From: Spongilla lacustris
Taxonomy: Eukaryota > Porifera > Demospongiae > Spongillida > Spongillidae
Direction of reading: 5' to 3'
Length of the DNA stretch: 64,000 nucleotides
NCBI GenBank assembly: GCA_949361645.1
Contig: OX442415.1
Coordinates: 11,687,745 to 11,751,744 of the forward strand
Position numbers and translations under genes: made by a program. Positions 38,601 through 51,100 of this stretch are shown in pieces. The notes beneath the pieces were generated by a model that did no database searches, was not told the origin of the DNA, and was given only the letters and a program-made list of their open reading frames with translations. The stretch's first letter is position 1, and every line of letters starts with the position of its first letter.

Positions 38601-39923
38601 TGCAAATGTATAGCAGTTTCACTCATACCTTAGGGGAGAACATTATATGAAAATATGAGAGAGTGATGTATTCAGGGTGGTAAAAATTCCCATGGAATGA
38701 TCCATGTACTGTACATGTACATGTACCCCAAATACTATGATGCTAGAAGTAAGAAGACAGCCACTGGAGCTAGCAAAAAGGCCTTATATAACTAGATGTC
38801 ATGTATGCATGAATATGGCTACGATGTACTGCAAGACATGCACAATGTGTATACCACACAACAGCAGTAAAATGGTGATTGCTGTGTGCAGCATCACATC
38901 TGCACACGTCAAGGTGCATAAATCATCACTTCGTGCATGCACGGAGCTAGTATATAATCCTGAAATGGTGTTTGTGCCAAATGAAATGATACCGAAAAAC
39001 GGTTCCTTTCAATATTGCTTATTGCTGATCAGTGATCATTCGGATTAAAATACTCATGAAGAATTTGACATATGGGCTAAGATACATTTTGTATGACATT
39101 ATATAGGTGTAATACAGGTATCGTAACATGAAAATTGTGAATAGCATTGCATTTATGCAGCTCTATCTCAAAGGTAACTACAATAAGATCATTTTGAAAA
39201 ACATATAGCTAAGGATTATTTATAATTCATAGGATCATGGATTAGTGCAATTGAAATTATCAAATGTACTGAGTTCGGAAGGCTCAAAATGTAGTGCTGA
39301 AGTTTGATAACTGGAGTTATCAAATTTTGATCAATCTAGGATTAAACTGATTCATTTACATGTAGTTACACCTGTATGCATGAATTTTAGTTAGTACTTC
39401 CATGGATAACGATGAGAAAAATCTTCAATCACTGCATCGGGATCCAGACTTACATCTTGTGAATCAGCATCAATGCCACTGTCATTTCCCTTAGTGCTTT
39501 GAAGTGATGTCTTCAGGAGTTTTAACATGCTAACTTTCCTGATTGCAGTGCCCCTTCTGGGAATTCCAAAGAAGACATTGATGACTAGAAGCCTTTTGTA
39601 TGACATGGACATGAATCTTCATGGGCAAATCCACGAGGACAATTGCGTCTTTCTGAGCCTCGCATTGCTGTGATTCGTGCTGCTCAGTAATTAACATAAT
39701 GCCGTTGCCTCAAATGTATGTGTACATGTATATCAGGCGTATAATATGATATACTAAGCAGACAGTACTTGTAGTTTACTTAGATATGCCTGTTTCCTGA
39801 GAAAATAAATCTGTAGTAGTCTACAGCTGGCAGCATAAGACTTAAGCATGCAACATAATCCATTACTTGCCATTATTATAATGTAACTAGTTCCTTAATT
39901 AGTTGGGGCCAAAAGTGTATAAT

Positions 39924-39992
<69 letters not shown>

Positions 39993-42107
39993 TGCATACA
40001 CATGCATACACACACACACATAAACACACACACAACACACCTTCAGGAATGTTGCTGCTGCAGTCACACAGGCAAGAGCCAAGAAGAGCCCAGCCCACGG
40101 GTGTACCAGGGGAAAAACCTTGTCTGGCGGGTTTGCAAAGACACCCAGTATCTTTCCAAAGAAGATGGAGAAGAGTGGAGTAACAGCACCAGCCACCATT
40201 GATCCAATCAGCCCCAGGGCTATCATCCACCACTCTGGAGCGTTCTTCTTTAGAAGCTTTGTCAAAGGAGCCACAGGGATTTCCTTGTCCCACTGGTCCT
40301 GCAGTGCCTTGGATGTAACACGTTCCAATTTATTTGATTCAGTGGGCTTGATGCTATGACTCTGCTGGTGTGTCAGTGCTGGTGCTGGTGCTGGAGTAGT
40401 CTCCTCTTCGGATCCAGAAGCATCCCTGTGTCGTTTGGAACTCCGTGTGGAACCAGAACGTGCCAGCTTGGAGCTCCGTGTACTCCGTGTGGATCCAGAA
40501 CGTACAAACTTGCGAGGAACAAGTGTCAGTTGGGTGACATCAATATCTCCATATGACTGCAAAATGAAGATCAACAGAGAACAGTATTCATATGAAAGAA
40601 AGTGTGATTGTGTTTGGCTGCTACAAAGCAGAGCCATTGTATGCATGATTGTACATTTACCTGAGCCACTACCAGGTTGAAGTACAGTCCTTTACGTTGT
40701 ATCAGCTCTGCATGGGTGCCCATCTCAGCCACCTGACCCCCTTCAATGGCCACTATCACATCAGCATTTTGGATGGTGGAAAGTCGATGTGCGATTACAA
40801 TGGTGGTCCTCCCTGATCTTGCCTTGTCAAGGGCCTCTTGAACAACAGATTCACTTTCAGTATCCAGAGCAGATGTGGCTTCGTCAAGCAGTAACAACTT
40901 TGGGTCTCGTACCAGGGCACGAGCAATGGCCACTCGTTGCTTCTGTCCTCCACTTAGCTGCACCCCTCGCTCCCCAACTTGGGTGTTGTACCCATCAGGG
41001 AGTGAGGTAATGAAGTTATGAGCATTGGCCTCCCTGGCAGCTTTCTCTATGTCAGCTAGAGTGGCATCTTCTCTCCCAAAGCGGATGTTCTCAGCTATGG
41101 TTGTGTCAAACAGCACTGGTTCCTGGCCGACCAGCCCAATATGCCTCCTTAGCCACTTGAGGTTGAGGGCACGGATGTCCTTCCCTCCAACATGGACCTT
41201 TAAGGTGAAAAGATGGGTGCAGATGAAAAACATTCTTGTAAACATAAATGTAATAAAATCAGAACAGGTAGAAACCACACAAAATGGAAATAGTCAAAAC
41301 CTACAAGTTTGTATATGTGTTGTACATCTAGCACAAGATACTTGTATACATTTAAATGGGACCAACTAAACATGAAAGTGATGTATACCAAACTGCGTAT
41401 GTAAATTTCAGATGCCAAGCATGCTTCATTTGATTAGCTGATGAATTGTTGTACATGTACTTGTAAATAGATTGTGTTAATTTTGTAATGGTTTATAAAT
41501 TATCCATAAACAAATAACCGAAATTTTTGTAAAACAACGCATGAAATTCATCTTTATAAATTACAGTAGATAGCAAAAATAAAAATAAACCAAGATTTGA
41601 ATTTTGAATAACTACTAATAATACAGAAATAGTTCATTATACAGTTTGTAGCTTTAACCGACCTACTCTCACCTTACATATATGAACATTAAAACCAATA
41701 AATATACAGTGTATATCAAGTCAAATGAGTGGTCATGAAATTCAATAACGTGTTGGTGCTTTTGGATGCTTATAAAAAAATAGGATGTTGCCTGGAATCA
41801 TGAATTTGTTTTATTTACTTTACATTTCATTGATTTTAGTTATTTTAATATCAGCCCATATTATTAGAACATTCAGTAAAAGTTAGTTTGTTTTGTTTAA
41901 ATGATATTCCCCGATTGTGAAACACCCTGCTATCAGAGTCTTAACATTTTTGTATTTGCCTCAAAGCAATTGGTGCATGCTGAACAAGCTAACACACCAC
42001 TGTGTATACCTCTATACACCCTAGTTGTACACCGTTGTACACCTACATGTATGCATACAACAGTATGCTCACTATGATAATAACATGTTTCGGTGTATAC
42101 AGTTGCC

Positions 42108-42145
<38 letters not shown>

Positions 42146-45100
42146 CACACACTGCATACTGTACTTACCTCTCCTCCAATGGGATCATAGAACCTTTGCA
42201 GTAACTGAACCACAGTGCTCTTGCCACACCCACTGGGGCCTACTAGAGCTACTGTCTTGCCCACTGGGACCTTCAGATTGAAGCCTGTCAGGATCTAGCC
42301 AACAGTACACACTCAAGAGGTGACCATCACTGTTAGCTTAACATACCGGGACATCTGGTCTGGTTGGGTAATTGAACTGGACTTCCCTGAACTCAACAGT
42401 GCTATCAAAGCTCTCTGGAACCTCCCCTTCATCAGAGGCGGAGTCAATCGGAGGGACCTGGAGGGAGGGAGGGAGGGAGGGAGGGAGGGAGGGAGGGAGG
42501 GAGGGAGGGAGGGAGGGAGGGAGGGAGGGAGGGAGGGAGGGAGGGAGGGAGGGAGGGAGGGAGGGAGGGAGGGAGGGAGGGAGGGAGGGAGGGAGGGAGG
42601 GAGGGAGGGAGGGAGGGAGGGAGGGAGGGAGGGAGGGAGGGAGGGAGGGAGGGAGGGAGGGAGGGAGGGAGGGAGGGAGGGAGGGAGGGAGGGAGGGAGG
42701 GAGGGAGGGAGGGAGGGAGGGAGGGAGGGAGGGAGGGAGGGAGGGAGGGAGGGAGGGAGGGAGGGAGGGAGGGAGGGAGGGAGGGAGGGAGGGAGGGAGG
42801 GAGGGAGGGAGGGAGGGAGGGAGGGATGAGGGTGATATGGGAGGAGATGACAGCAGAACACACCCATACCCTATCTATGGTCTCATAGACAGTCACAGAA
42901 GCCCCAGCAGCGGTCATAAGGTTCTCCATGTTAGGAGCTGCCTGGCCCAGTGAGAAGGCTCCAATGATGAGGGCAAAGAATGACTGAAGAGGAGAAATGC
43001 ACAATGAAGGAAGGGGAGAGAAGGGAAGGGCATAAGTATAATGAAGGAAGGGGAGAGAAGGGAAGGGCATAAGTATAATGAAGGAAGGGGAGAGAAGGGA
43101 AGGGCATAAGCATAATGAAGGAAGGGGAGAGAAGGGAAGGGCATAAGCATAATGAAGGAAGGGGAGAGAAGGGAAGGGCATAAGTATAATGAAGGGAAGG
43201 GGAGAGAAGGGAAGGGCATAAGCATAATAAAGGGAAGGAGGAGAGGCAAGAGGCACAGTGCTGGAAGGGGAGGAGAGAGGGGAGGGGCACAATGGAGGAA
43301 GGGGAAGAGGAAAGAGGGGAGAGGCTAAACAAAGCAAGCCACATGCATACAGAAGAATTTCAATAGGCAATTCAACAAGAGCTACAAATTTGTCTAGGTA
43401 CATGTATATAACAAAAGACGTCACATGACAACTGTGTGACAATCATACCACAAGCATCAAGCATACCCACCGTCAAAAGGTCACCAGAATTAATTTGCCC
43501 CACAGAAATGAGATAGCCACCAAACCTGTTAAGTAGCAATGGTCATCACATGGTCATCACATGGTCATCACATGGTCATTGAGTGGTGAAGAAGTGCATT
43601 GTATGACAGTTCATGAGGGATTGATGAGAGACAAGATGGTGTGAGGTGTTCAGAGAAGCTGTGGTGAGGTAGATGGTATGAGGGTTGATGAGGGAGGTGG
43701 TATGAGGGTTGATGAGGGAGGTGGTAGGAAGGTTGATGAGGGAGGTGGTATGAGGGTTGATGAGGGATGTGGTATGAGGGTTGATGAGGGAGGTGGTATG
43801 AGGGTTGATGAGGGAGGTGGTATGAGGGTTGATGAGGGAGGTGGTAGGAGGGTTGATGAGGGAGGTGGTATGAGGGTTGATGAGGGAGGTGGTATGAGGG
43901 TTGGTGGTGGAGGTGGTGTGAGGGATTATGAGGGAGATGGTGTGAGGGTTCAAGCAATGATTCAGGACCATGCTGAGCAGGCAGATGGTACAAGCTCACC
44001 AGAAGACCACAGCATAGAGGCTATATATGACGAAGAAGATCAATGCCAGTACGGAGCCATTGCTGAAGCCTTTCTTTGCCCCTATCTGGCCAGCTTCTTT
44101 CAGGCGATGGTCGTACCTGAGCATACAAGTGACTGCAATGAGCCCGGCGTGTGCTAGTGCACTAATCGATATCATATCTTGTGTTAAAGGTCTATTGTGC
44201 ACAGGGGTGGTGGAACAGGTGGGGGGGATGGGGTGTGGGAGGGAGGGGAACATTGCTCTCCCTGAAATGATACCAACAAGACGGGTAATTAGAGCACGTG
44301 TGTATGCTGTATCATTAGAGCACGTGTGTATGCTGTATCATTAGAGCACTATCATGAATTCCTTACTTTACTGTAATACATGTAGGAATAACCCATGCAG
44401 AGCGGATGGGAGACATAAATTTTAGTAAGTACACATGTACATTGTACATGTACAATGTACATGTACAATGTACAGTCTAGTTCATTTACACACATGCACA
44501 TCTAGGGCCGTCACCACCAGTACTGTTCCAACCGGACCACATTTTCTGTAGTGCCCAGACCTGTACAAGTATCATTACATCATCGTACATGTATCATTAC
44601 ATCATCGTACATGTATCATTACATCATCATACATGCATCATTACATCATCATACATGCATCATTACAACATCGTACATGTATTATTACATCACCGTACAT
44701 GCATCATTAAATCATCGTATATGCATTACTACATCATCATACATGCATCATTACATCATCGTACATGCATCATTACATCATCGTACATGTATCATTACAT
44801 CATCATACATGCATCATTACATCATTGTACATGTATTATTACATCATCGTACATGTAGATGTATAACAGATTTTGGGTGGTTAGTTTATACACCTATACA
44901 ATCCGAAATGTGTCAGTAGCTCGATGGGGAAGGTACAGCACTAGAGTGGCGGCCCCGTACGCACACTCACCCCATGGAGGAGGGGGAGGGAGTGGGGCAC
45001 TTTATTCAGAATAATATTAACTGCACCACTTCTATTATGGTGACGGACTGTCCTGACTGTAGTGTCGCAAACCTTGATTGCAGCTAAATATTCATGCTTA

Positions 45101-48100
45101 CATTATAATTACATGTAGGAACGTGTGCTCTGAACGTACTAAACAATGCTAAAAAGTGTGGGCATCTGAGGCTCTGCAGACCCCCGATATGACAATAATG
45201 CACTACACTACCATGTGTGTGTATTGCCTTCCGCATCTTCCGCCAATCCAAGTCCTGCACAGCACCCCCCCCTCCCCCATCCCCACCCATCCCCCAACTT
45301 ATATTTCCTTCCTCTGCCCCTGGTACATGTAGGCACACATACATGTACATGGTGTGTATAACTGTACAGTCTACATGTACTACTGACGGGTGATAGGGCA
45401 AAGGCTGGCACTTCATACATGTACATGTACGTCTTTCCCAGACTCATGCTTGGACACAGTGGAGTGAGCTGTCGACGTTGCTGGTCAACACATGTACACA
45501 CACGCTCTAGCAACACGACAGCATTGTGAGCGTACACCTATAGGCATTGTGAGTGTACACCTACGGGCATTGCAAAGGGCTGATCACTTACAAGATGGCC
45601 AAAGGTCTACAACTACATAGTTAACAAATGCCTGCTTTGACCTCCATCTCCACTCTCAATTCTATCATTCACAGCTTCACGGCATGGCACATTTACACCT
45701 CAGGCAGGCAGCCATTGTATGCTTACATGTACACGTATGTGCAGCATAACTAATACCACGCACACGCAATAATAAGCACTGTGCCACGTGGGTCTGGGAA
45801 CGAGACTAGGCACTTCATATAACATGAAGCTTTCCAATGTGATATCTGTGACACGCCCTCCTCTAACCACGCCCCCTCACCCCACCCTCTAGCCACGCCC
45901 CTCACCGTTCAGACTCTTTCCGCTCTCCTCCCAATGCCACTACAGTTCTGATGGATGACAGGACCTCCTCTGCCACAGCTCCTGCTGTTGCATAATGCTT
46001 CTGAGCCTTGGTTGTCAGGGATGTGGCAAGCTGTGGGGGTGTGGCCAGGAAGTAACACTTCAGTGGTGGTACATTCATACAAGCACAGCTCAACTGAATG
46101 AATAACAGTGGAAACTGTACCTGACACATGTACATGATACCATGACAACAAAGGGATAACAACATGTATGTGGGATCTACATGTAGTCCGGCATAGCAGA
46201 CCCTCGAGTGGATGCAGGGTATGGAAGGTTGGCCTATTCCCCAGTTGTGCCAAACATTAAAAAATTATTATGTTACCTCCGAAAGCAATAATTTTTAATG
46301 AACAGAAAACTACATGTACATGTAAATAGGCACAACTCGAGAATAGGCCAACCTTCTGGACCCCCTCTGTCCATGCGAGGGTCCACTATAGGCCAACCTT
46401 CTGGACCCCCTCTGTCCATGCGAGGGTCCACTATAGGCCAACCTTCTGTACCCCCTCTGTCCATGCAAGGGTCCACTATGTGGGGATCAGGATCCTCATC
46501 TCAAGTAGCTTTGGGGTGGGGATAGGAGGGGGAGGGGCTTGGGGGTGTTGGGTTGTGTCACATGCATACACGCACAAAAACACACGTGTGCACACCATTG
46601 TGGGTTGCTGCTATCGAGTGAGAAGACAAAATCGAGGGGTTTGGTGTTACATGGTGTTTGATCGTGTGGCTGTGGAGAACATGATTGAATTTTCAGAACA
46701 GTATGCATGTATATGCAGAACGTGTCCGACACTGTCCATAGGGGTGAAACACCCATGGGGTCACATTGGGCATTAAACACCCAGGGGTCACACTGGACAT
46801 TAAACAGGGTACATGTACTAAAATGCTGAAAAGTACAATGAGAATTCATAAAGGCCACTGTACATGTATATACATGTATTGAAAGAAGAGGGATAGGCCT
46901 AGTATGAGGGTAAATACAATTAACACTTGTCCAGTGTGTGTGTGTGTGTGTATGTGTGTGTGTGTGTGTATGTGTGTATGCATATGTGTGTGTATGTGTG
47001 TGTGCATATGTGTGTGTATGTGTGTGTGCATATGTGTGTGTATGTGTGTGTGCATATGTGTGTATGTGTGTGTGCATATGTGTGTGTGTATGTGTGTGTG
47101 CATATATGTGTGTGTATATAGATAATATATGTACATGTACATATATGTAATGTGCGAGGGCAAGGACTATAATTGGACTCGGAAGTTCAAACAAGATATC
47201 AAAACTAAGATTAATAATTGGTAAAATAGGGTTCGTACGCATAAGTAATAAGTAACAGAAATAAATTAACTATACGCGTTCAATAATTTCTGCCGGTGTA
47301 TGTGTTATGGAAGTTCCCACGAAATACCTTGAGCGGCACCAGCTGGGAATATAAGTCAGGAGTGTATCCATAGAGGTTTCAGTGTTGCAAGGCCCCCCCC
47401 CCTCCCCCCCCCCACCCCCCCCTCCCCCCACCCCCACCTCCCTGATCCACCTCCACCCCTGAATTGAGTAAAAAAATATTCCAGGTTTCAGCTGAGGAAA
47501 TTGATTGTAAGCACCCTCCAGTGACCAGGCCTCAGAAGCCATCCATGAATATAATAAGACACCACATGTGCTGCAGGCCTGTCAGAGCATGCCACAAAGG
47601 GGGCAGGCAGTACCCAACAGATGAACAATAACTGCTGGCCACACCTATACCACAGAGGCATGTACCAGAGAATAATGCCCTTTGTTCTAACCATCTCAGT
47701 GCCTTGTGCAGAACAAAATGGCTGAGCTAGATCAGCTCCAGCAACAAAGAAGAGTGTGCATGCACATTTGAGCACATATGGGGGGGGGGGGGGGGGGGGG
47801 GGGCACGTGATATCCCCACAAAGACCTCTTCGGGCTCATTTACAAGAGCCCTTGGGGCCTGCCCCCTATCCCTAATAGGTCACCTCATGATCTAGATGCA
47901 TCAGATGGCAGGGCTCGGGTGACAAGACCGCTCCTACCTCCAATCCCCCCTTCTCTATCCCCCCTCCCCTGTTGCATATCACATGTCCTCTTTTGATGCA
48001 TGACAGCCATCACTTGACCCTCCCCTCTGTCCCCAGTGTACCTACCACACCCTCCCCTCTGTCCCCAGTGTACCTATCACACCCTCCCCTCTATCCCCAG

Positions 48101-51100
48101 TGTACCTACCACACCCTCCCCTCTGTCCCCAGTGTACCCACCACACCCTCCCCTTTCTAGTCCAAAGTTGTGTGCCTGGCAGGTAATTGTCTGGCAGGGG
48201 GTCAACATTAGGGGAGGGGCCCAATGGTCTAAAACTTGCCCCATGCAACTGTGTCAAGTTAAATCACAGGCCCCCTGGCACATAATATATTGTATTCATT
48301 CAGCTGTGCCCTACAAGGAAGCGTACAGTAGTTGTGGTTAAACCTATAACACATGCAAGGAAGCAAAGAAAAGTTGAAGTACAATGTGACCTACATTGTA
48401 GGGCCAGTGTGTCATGTAAATCACTTACATGTACCCTGTGGGGTCAGTCGCTTCTTCAACCACTGGCCCCACAGGGTAAATGCTTAATTTTGACCTCTGT
48501 AAAGAGGGGATTTAAGGAATGGAGGAAGAGGAGGGGGATGAGGAGGAGGGGGAGGAGGGGGGAGGAGGGGGGGGGGGGAGGGGGAGGCAAGCCATGAACA
48601 CTAGACCAGAGCATGTGTGATCCAAAGGGTGGCCAGTTACAGTGTTAAAAAAAAGTTGGACTGGTCAGGTTTTTTTCAAGCACTCAGGCATGCACGCTCC
48701 TTGCAAACATGTACACATCAGGTTCCCAGTTCTAAAGACAACCATCTGTCCATACATGTAATGGTCATTTATTTTTGGCCCCTAAGGTTCCACTGTACAT
48801 TCTTAACTGCAAGTAAAAGTCATATGAATCCTAAACCTAACTTCCCCTTCTGCCCCAATTGGGGATGTTCTGTCTACATTAGATTCACTATGCACAAATA
48901 TTATGCAAACGCATCACAAGGCTACATAACCCCCCTTGGCAAAGGCATCACAAGGCTACATAACCCACCCTGGCAAAGGCATCACAAGGCTACATAACCC
49001 ACCCTGGCAAAGGCACCACAAGGCTACATAACCCACCCTGGCAAAGGCACCACAAGGCTACATAACCCACCTTGGCAAAGGCATCACAAGGCTACATAAC
49101 CCACCCTGGCAAAGGCACCACAAGGCTACATAACCCACCCTGGCAAAGGCACCACAAGGCTACATAACCCACCCTGGCAAAGGCACCACAAGGCTACATA
49201 ACCCACCTTGGCAAAGGCATCACAAGGCTACATAACCCACCCTGGCAAAGGCACCACAAGGCTACATAACCCACCTTGGCAAAGGCAGATGCACACAGGG
49301 CAAGGATGGGGATGAAGGCCAGCAGCAGGAGGGCAACCTTCCAGCTCCTCACAAAGGCAATGACAAGTCCCCCAAAGAAGGTGGCCACAAACTGTATGAA
49401 GAGGGACAGCTTGTCTCCTATGCCATCGTGGATCTTGTCCAAGTCACTGCACGGAAGGGAAGGAGGGCATGATATACGTGAAGGGAAAGGCATTGAGGGT
49501 GGTGGTGGCGGTGGTGATATAGCCCCAGACCCATATACGTAACTATGAACTGTGTACAGCGATAATAGTTATGGCATGTGGGTCTGGGGACAAGACAAGA
49601 GATATACATGTATGGTGATGGTGGTGATGGTGGTGCCTGGAAAATAACAAGGTGTCCTTAAGTACGAATATCATGTAAAGTGTACGATGTAACACGAAGG
49701 TGGGCAGGCGGGCCACATGGCCCGGGCCAAACCAGAGTTTAAACAAACCCCGCTGGCATGCACACTATACCCCCCACCCACCTTTATGCTGGAGGGAGGC
49801 CCAACACACACACACACACATGCATACACACACATGCACACACACACACACATACACACATACATGCATACAGCACACACATGCACACACACACATACAT
49901 GCACACAGTACACACATACACATACATGTACATGTACACAGCATACACATACACACACATGCACACACACACAGCAGAAATGACTCAACTCGCTTAGCCT
50001 GCTAGCCAGCTCTCCACTGGGGTTGCCATCAAACCATCCAATGTCCTGCCTCAGAATGGCCCTGTAGTAGTACAGACGTATCTTGTACAGCTGACGCTCG
50101 CAGGCCGTCTGGAAGAGGAAGACCTGGAGGTAGGAGGCCAGGAAGACCCCCACGGCTATCCCAATGAACTTGTATATGGCCACGTTAATGGCCGCTATCA
50201 GCCCTGCGTTATCCACGCAGCTAATGGAATTCTCCGAAGTGGAAAAGTTGTGTACGAGCGTGGAGAGGACCTGGTTGTCGCATCCGACTGTTGTATTGAA
50301 CAGCGACAGGGATATGTTATTCGTTAGGGCGTTGAAAGTGAAAGCATTGATGACGTCACCGAAGAGGAGCATGGACAGTGGGGTGGCCACGCCCCCACCA
50401 GTGGCAGCTATTGCTCCTATCAGCATGAGGAACCAGTCGAGTACTGTGGCGTAACGGAACTGTTGAAAAATGGAGATGTGGTCAATGTGTGGCTGGTTGA
50501 CAGGAATGAGATGAGGGTGGAGGGAGAGGGTGATGGGTGGAGGGAGGAGGGATGGTGGGTGGAGAGAGGAGGAATGATGTGTGGAGGGAGGAGGGATGAT
50601 GGGTGGAGGGAGGAGGGATGATGGGTGGAGGGAGGAGGGATGATGGGTGGAGAGAATGGTGGGTGGAGGGAGGAGGGATGGTGGGTGGAGGGAATGGTGG
50701 GTGGGTGGAGGGAGGAGGGATGATGGGTGGAGGGAGGAGGGATGATGGGTGGAGGGAGAGGGATGATGGGTGGAGGGGATGGTGGGTGGGTGGAGGGAGG
50801 AGGGATGATGTGTGGAGGGAGGAGGGATGATGGGTGGAGGGAGGAGGGATGATGGGTGGAGGGAGGAGGGATGATGGGTGGAGGGAGGAGGGATGATGGG
50901 TGGAGGGAGGAGGGATAATGGGTGGAGGGAGGAGGGATGATGGGTGGAGGGAATGGTGGGTGGGTGGGTAGAGGGAGGAGGGATGATGGGTGGAGGAGAT
51001 GTGACAAGAGTAGCAGAAATGTACATGTAAACTATTTGTTAATAGCTTTTATTATACTTTTATCATACAGCAGCTAATTAATGAGATACATGTACACAGT

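Noticed and set aside
39391..39612. Short minus-strand ORF with acidic tail in the large ABCB intron
   Set aside because: Could be a transposase tail, but no motif or neighbour supports a call.
42313..43442. Long ORFs of SLPP and REGG repeats
   Set aside because: They are translations of the GGGA tetranucleotide array and adjacent purine-rich minisatellite within an ABCB intron, open in all frames.
43668..44860. Possible CRISPR array
   Set aside because: Units are contiguous tandem minisatellites without unique spacers, inside introns of an animal gene.
49671..51026. A 451-codon ORF rich in Pro/Ser/His
   Set aside because: Only 49990-50459 is real coding sequence; the rest is the 22 bp minisatellite and a CA-rich array.
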